Shown here piece by piece: positions 60,101-64,000 of a stretch of DNA of 64,000 bases. The stretch comes from Spirodela intermedia (Eukaryota > Streptophyta > Magnoliopsida > Alismatales > Araceae): NCBI GenBank assembly GCA_902729315.2, contig LR746267.1, positions 8,434,424 to 8,498,423 of the forward strand, in the 5' to 3' direction. The position numbers were made by a program, and so were the translations under genes. Position 1 is the stretch's first letter, and each line of letters begins with the position of its first letter. The notes below the pieces were generated by a model, which had not been told where the DNA came from, searched no databases, and saw nothing but the letters and a program-made list of their open reading frames with translations.

Positions 60101-63100
60101 GAGTTTCATCTGTGATCTTTGAACGTGTTTGAGTTTGAGGTATTGTAAATAACTAAATAAATATTCTATATAACCACATTGTACATGTCACTTATCCATT
60201 TTTTTGTATCAGTTTGCAGAAAATGTATTTATGAGAAACTTACAGATGAAGAGCTGGATTCCTGCCCAATATGCAGCACTGATCTGGGTTGCACCCCCAT
60301 TGAAAAGCTCAGGTCACAAGCCTCATGAACTAAATTTATTGAGATTTTTGAAATGTGTCTTTGATTTGAGTTTATCAATCCTAAAGTTTACTTGCTACGA
60401 CTTCAGTTCTAGCTTCTCATCTCTACGCCAGCATTAACTGTTTTCAAAATGCTATATGATTTTGTTGGTATTTCAAAAAAATATTATATTTTTTAATTTT
60501 ATTTATTTAATTTTAAAATAACAATTTCGATGTTTTTATTTTCCTTTTTTCTGTCACATTCTTGCCCTAGCAAACCTCCTTTATGTGATTCCTGCCACTA
60601 ACAACCTGGCCACTTATTTTACAGAACAGTTTCTAGTACAATAGACTTTAAGAAGTTATCACCGTATCATGCTAACTACAGGGTCAGACACAGCTTAGGT
60701 TTCTTGTGGGGATATTCCTGTCTATGACCCTCCTCAGACACAGCTGCATTCACTAGCGTGTCCCCATTGAAAGTTTCAGGCTCATGTTGACTCGGTTTTT
60801 TATATCTCAATTAGAATGGTTACCCTAAGTACAGTCCATATTGCCCTCCAGTTAAATAGTGTGTGCATCGAATGTGGACGTTTTGTGTTATTGTCTAGCC
60901 TCTTGGAGACACAATGCTAGAATTCGGTGAGTATGTGAACCAAGTTTCTCTTCATATGAGAAAGTTATGCTGTTCTTGGCCAGCAGGTATGCAAAGCTAG
61001 CCTGAGTTTCATGTGTTTCGCACCCCATAACGACATAAAGTGAGGAACTTTAAGGCAGACCTTTACTGAATCATTTTTACTGAATCTTAAGAAGGGATAC
61101 AAGCAACCATATAACCATGTATCCTCTCTTTCCATCTTTTTATGGGTCGCTCACAGTGAAGGTTAAAAAGAAAGCATCGGTGATTCTCTATATTTATGGA
61201 AAGTTCCATGTGAAGTCTACGTTGTGCTTTCTTTATACTGAAAAATAGTGCCAGAGCTCTCCTCCCGTGGTTTTCACCTCTCGATGGTTCTGGCTCAGTT
61301 TGTTATGCTATATGAAATGTTAAAGGTTTCTTGAGATGTTGGCTTGAGAATGGCACTTGGAAAGGAGCCAGTTTAATGTAGAAGAATATATCAGGGGGAA
61401 TTGAACTAAGCTACGGTCACGCCTTAAACTGAAATGACAAAAAGTCTTTTGGAATATTCTTTTTTTCATTCCAGATTGAAGAAAAAGGTCTTAAAATGGC
61501 AATGACTGTCTGCCACAGGTGGCAGGAAGTTGGTTCCTAGAAAGTTATTGACAAGATCTCAGCTTTTGGGAACGTTGAAAGTATAGCAGCTGCAGGGGAT
61601 TACATGTGAGTGCCATTTAAGATATTTTTGGTGTGTAGAAGAAAACTGACCCGAGCACTTGCTAAGAGGTAAGTTATCATGCGCGTGCGGATTTATGGGG
61701 ACGATGAAGATACGTAAAAGTCTTTGGAAAGAGCTTGTGAAAAGGGCATAAATTATTCTTGCCGAATATAAGCATGATATTTTATAGAACTGGACGGGTT
61801 TAAGTCCATGAGCTGAATCAGTTGAGATTTGCTGTATAATATTGATCACAATGATGATGTTTCATTTTTCATATGTTTTGTTTTTTATTTTTTCTGTATA
61901 AGAGATGTGAAGTGTTATTTGAAGTGTTAAAGATGGAATTTCATCCGCTTTCCAAGAAAAGTTCACATTTTCCTCAGTGGCTCTTTAACCTCAACGCACT
62001 TAATATGCATCAATGGGAACTGAAGAAAATGGTTTGAAGATGGTTTATTGTCATTCTCCATTCATGCGTATTGCTTCTGATGAACTCTCTGTTGGATATT
62101 TTATTCTGCATTTCATTGGTACATAGATCATGTGATTTCACATTTGATGTGCACAGGCCTGATCACAACATTCAAGATGTGAGGTCCAAGATTTTTCCTT
62201 TCAAAAGGAGAAAGGTGGAGGCTCCAGAACTCGTCCCTTCCATTTCGTTGCCCATAAGAAGAAAGGAGAGATCGCTTTCTTCATTGGTGGTCAATACGCC
62301 CCGTGTGGCAACACAGAGTGGCTTAACACGGAGGAGAACAAAAGCAGCAGGTAGAAAGGCTGCTGCTTTGAGAGGATTAGATATTGATGAACCAATAAAA
62401 AAGGAAGATGATGCAGAGGACTGCCCAGCAACATCAGGCTTTGCTGAGACTCTTGACAAGATTTCACAAAATATAAGACAGGTAAAGCAAATGGCACAAG
62501 AACAACCCGAAATTTCCCTCTTGGTACTCTCACATTCAATCTTGGTGACATTCGCTGTATACTTGTGAGTGGATGCAGAATAATTTCAACGCAGGGACGT
62601 CAAACCATGCATCTAATAAAAATGCAGAGAATGGTGAGGAACCTTCGGCGGATAAGACGGAACTCTGGAAGCCTTTAAATTGTTTAGTTGAAGCCGCCAA
62701 TAGGACGAAGACTCTCAATTCCAGTGACCAGGGTTCTGTTGCCAAAACTGAACAAATTAATTTCACTGAAATTGAAGAAAATGCTGCTCCAAGAAATAAG
62801 GCCAGGGAGCACCTACAAAAGCCCAAAATGCTGGATGACAAGAATAGCAATTATCACACAACAGTATTAAGTAAAACTCGAAGAGTGAATGGCGCTGGTC
62901 GCAAAAGAGCCGCTGCTTCAAGGGAGCTTGAAACCTCAGCTCAAGCATCACTTTGTGGCACAAGCGTTAAACGGGAAAGGGAGACTAACCCAATATGGTT
63001 CTCGTTGATTTCTGCCCCAGACCGGTGAGAAATAGCTACGATTTATTTGCCATGAAAGAATGCAATCCTGCTTGGTTATGAACAGGTGGTTTTATTCTCA

Positions 63101-63165
63101 TCTAAATTTTTCAGGGAAGGAGATGCCCAGCTGCCTCAGTTATCTTCATCTTACCTGAGAATAAA
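57177..63165 (+). CDS. DRIP2: DRIP-type RING E3 ubiquitin ligase, C-terminus outside window
   Basis: RING E3 of the DREB2A-interacting protein group, which in Arabidopsis ubiquitinates the drought factor DREB2A in the nucleus. Exons 57177-57327, 60213-60312, 62157-62481, 62579-63024 and 63115-63165 are in phase and give 357 residues to a GTAAGT donor. The C3HC4 RING uses C31, C34, C47, H49, C52, C55, C68 and C71 (CPLC, CLHTFCRKC, CPIC). After it come EKLRPDHNIQDVRSKIFPFK, SISLPIRRKERSLSSLVV, LWKPLNCLVEAAN and NPIWFSLISAP, all typical of DRIP1/DRIP2, with basic nuclear-type clusters between. The RAWUL-like C-terminal domain should follow SSSYLRIK but is not in the window. Introns 1 and 2 are 2.9 and 1.8 kb. 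DRIP2 rather than DRIP1 is suggested by the nearby PSBW; the start could be at 57054. Confidence 0.92.
59030..59065. repeat. (CT)n tract in DRIP intron 1
   Basis: A CT run grading into TATGTGTGTGTCT, inside the 2.9-kb first intron. Confidence 0.88.
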
Positions 63166-64000
63166 GTAAGTTTTTTTCTCGCTGACATTCATGTCAAGTT
63201 GTTTGTTGCTGGTAATCCGGTAATCAGTCCTTTTGTCATGTTATGGTAGCCTTCTAGCTCCAAAATTTGAGGGATGCTAGCATGTCTTCTACACTGCATC
63301 TGATAGTTAAATTCTCTTCCCATCTTTGGTCAATGGTGTCTACAGACTCATCATGTTGGACATAAACTGAGAGAATTTAAATGCCAGGAAAATTCTCATC
63401 CACCGACCCTGTTGCCTCAAGCTTCATTCTGTGTCCAAGTCCTTTTTATTGCCGATTTTATTGTAAGCATGGTTAATATTTATTAATATCTTCTATTTTA
63501 TGTGATGTTTTTTATTTCTTTTCGGTTGACTGATCATGATGGAACCCCAAAGTTTTGATTCCTTGAATTCAATGTCGCATTAATGAGATAATGTCTCATT
63601 CCCTATTCGCCATCATCTCCTATGTAAAACCAGGTCATTTCCAAATAATCCCACATTTTTTCTCTATGAGTAAGAATTGTCGACTTAATGCCTATCTTCA
63701 CTGTTCTCAGTTCCCTTTAATTTTCTACCCATCTTCCATTTCTCAGGAAAAAACCAAGAGGGGGGGCAATGAGTGCTTGATCAGAGAGAGAATGGGGATC
63801 TTATGTGGGATGCTTTTGTGTAAATTCTATTCTATCCTATGAGCTTAATCTTGGATCATCAGGTGCAAAGGGCAAGCAAGTTTTAAGTCTGAGATATCCT
63901 GCATTTTCTATCCCGGGTGCGACAAACCCTCAAACCGAAGCTCTGATCGACCATATATCGTTGAAAATTTAATCCGTCACTAATAACTAGCATTTGGCAG
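63166..64000 (+). other. DRIP intron, running off the window
   Basis: Intron sequence after the GTAAGT donor at 63166. A possible acceptor at 63861-63862 would give 39 in-frame codons to a TAA at 63981, but the product lacks the conserved DRIP C-terminus, so I treat it as intron or at most an alternative end. Confidence 0.5.

Noticed and set aside
63863-63983. Possible last exon of DRIP (39 codons to TAA)
   Set aside because: In frame and with an AG acceptor, but it lacks the conserved C-terminal sequence of the family, which probably lies beyond 64000.
1-64000. CRISPR arrays, operons, phage or bacterial defence systems
   Set aside because: The intron-rich plant genes and absence of regular spacer repeats rule these out.

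Overview
This is nuclear DNA of a flowering plant. The genes have many GT-AG introns, AT-rich introns and intergenic DNA, and plant-specific products: a PSII subunit (PsbW), Aux/IAA auxin repressors, a PR-4 barwin protein and a DRIP-type RING ligase. Several coding exons are strongly GC-rich in third positions (PR-4, PSBW, SEC23, first exon of MRS2). This would fit a monocot or another non-eudicot lineage, but I cannot place the species. No CRISPR, bacterial, viral or organellar gene block was seen. I recognise no intact transposon.

Layout, left to right. 1-1966 (+): 3' half of a plastid-envelope POLLUX/CASTOR-like ion channel. 3057-16628 (+): a complete 17-exon GH47 EDEM-type alpha-mannosidase (MNS4-like). 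19563-20403 and 25214-27463 (both -): two Aux/IAA genes of different subclasses, a tandem pair. 29740-30162 (+): intronless class II PR-4. 30629 to about 36613 (-): P-loop uridine-kinase-like protein. 37315-39406 (-): RPB9 of RNA polymerase II, probably with a long 5'-UTR intron reaching about 42.7 kb. 43744-46336 (-): COPII coat SEC23. 47872-48332 (-): PSBW. 49512-56178 (+): MRS2/CorA magnesium transporter, divergent from PSBW. 57177 to beyond 63165 (+): DRIP-type RING E3 ligase whose C-terminus lies outside the window.

The genes do not form one pathway. They are mostly housekeeping (ER quality control, COPII export, transcription, Mg2+ transport, photosynthesis) with auxin and stress-response genes among them. 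The strongest large-scale signal is conserved neighbourhood: as I remember Arabidopsis locus numbers, channel - MNS4 - IAA4 lie close on chromosome 5, and PSBW - DRIP2 are adjacent on chromosome 2.

The most notable local observations are: (i) scrambled micro-duplications of exon sequence inside an MNS4 intron; (ii) a GC-AG intron in MNS4; (iii) a minimal start-stop uORF (ATGTAA) just before the MRS2 start codon; (iv) overlapping upstream ORFs in the DRIP leader; (v) an unresolved last exon in the second Aux/IAA gene. I found no convincing unknown multi-gene system.
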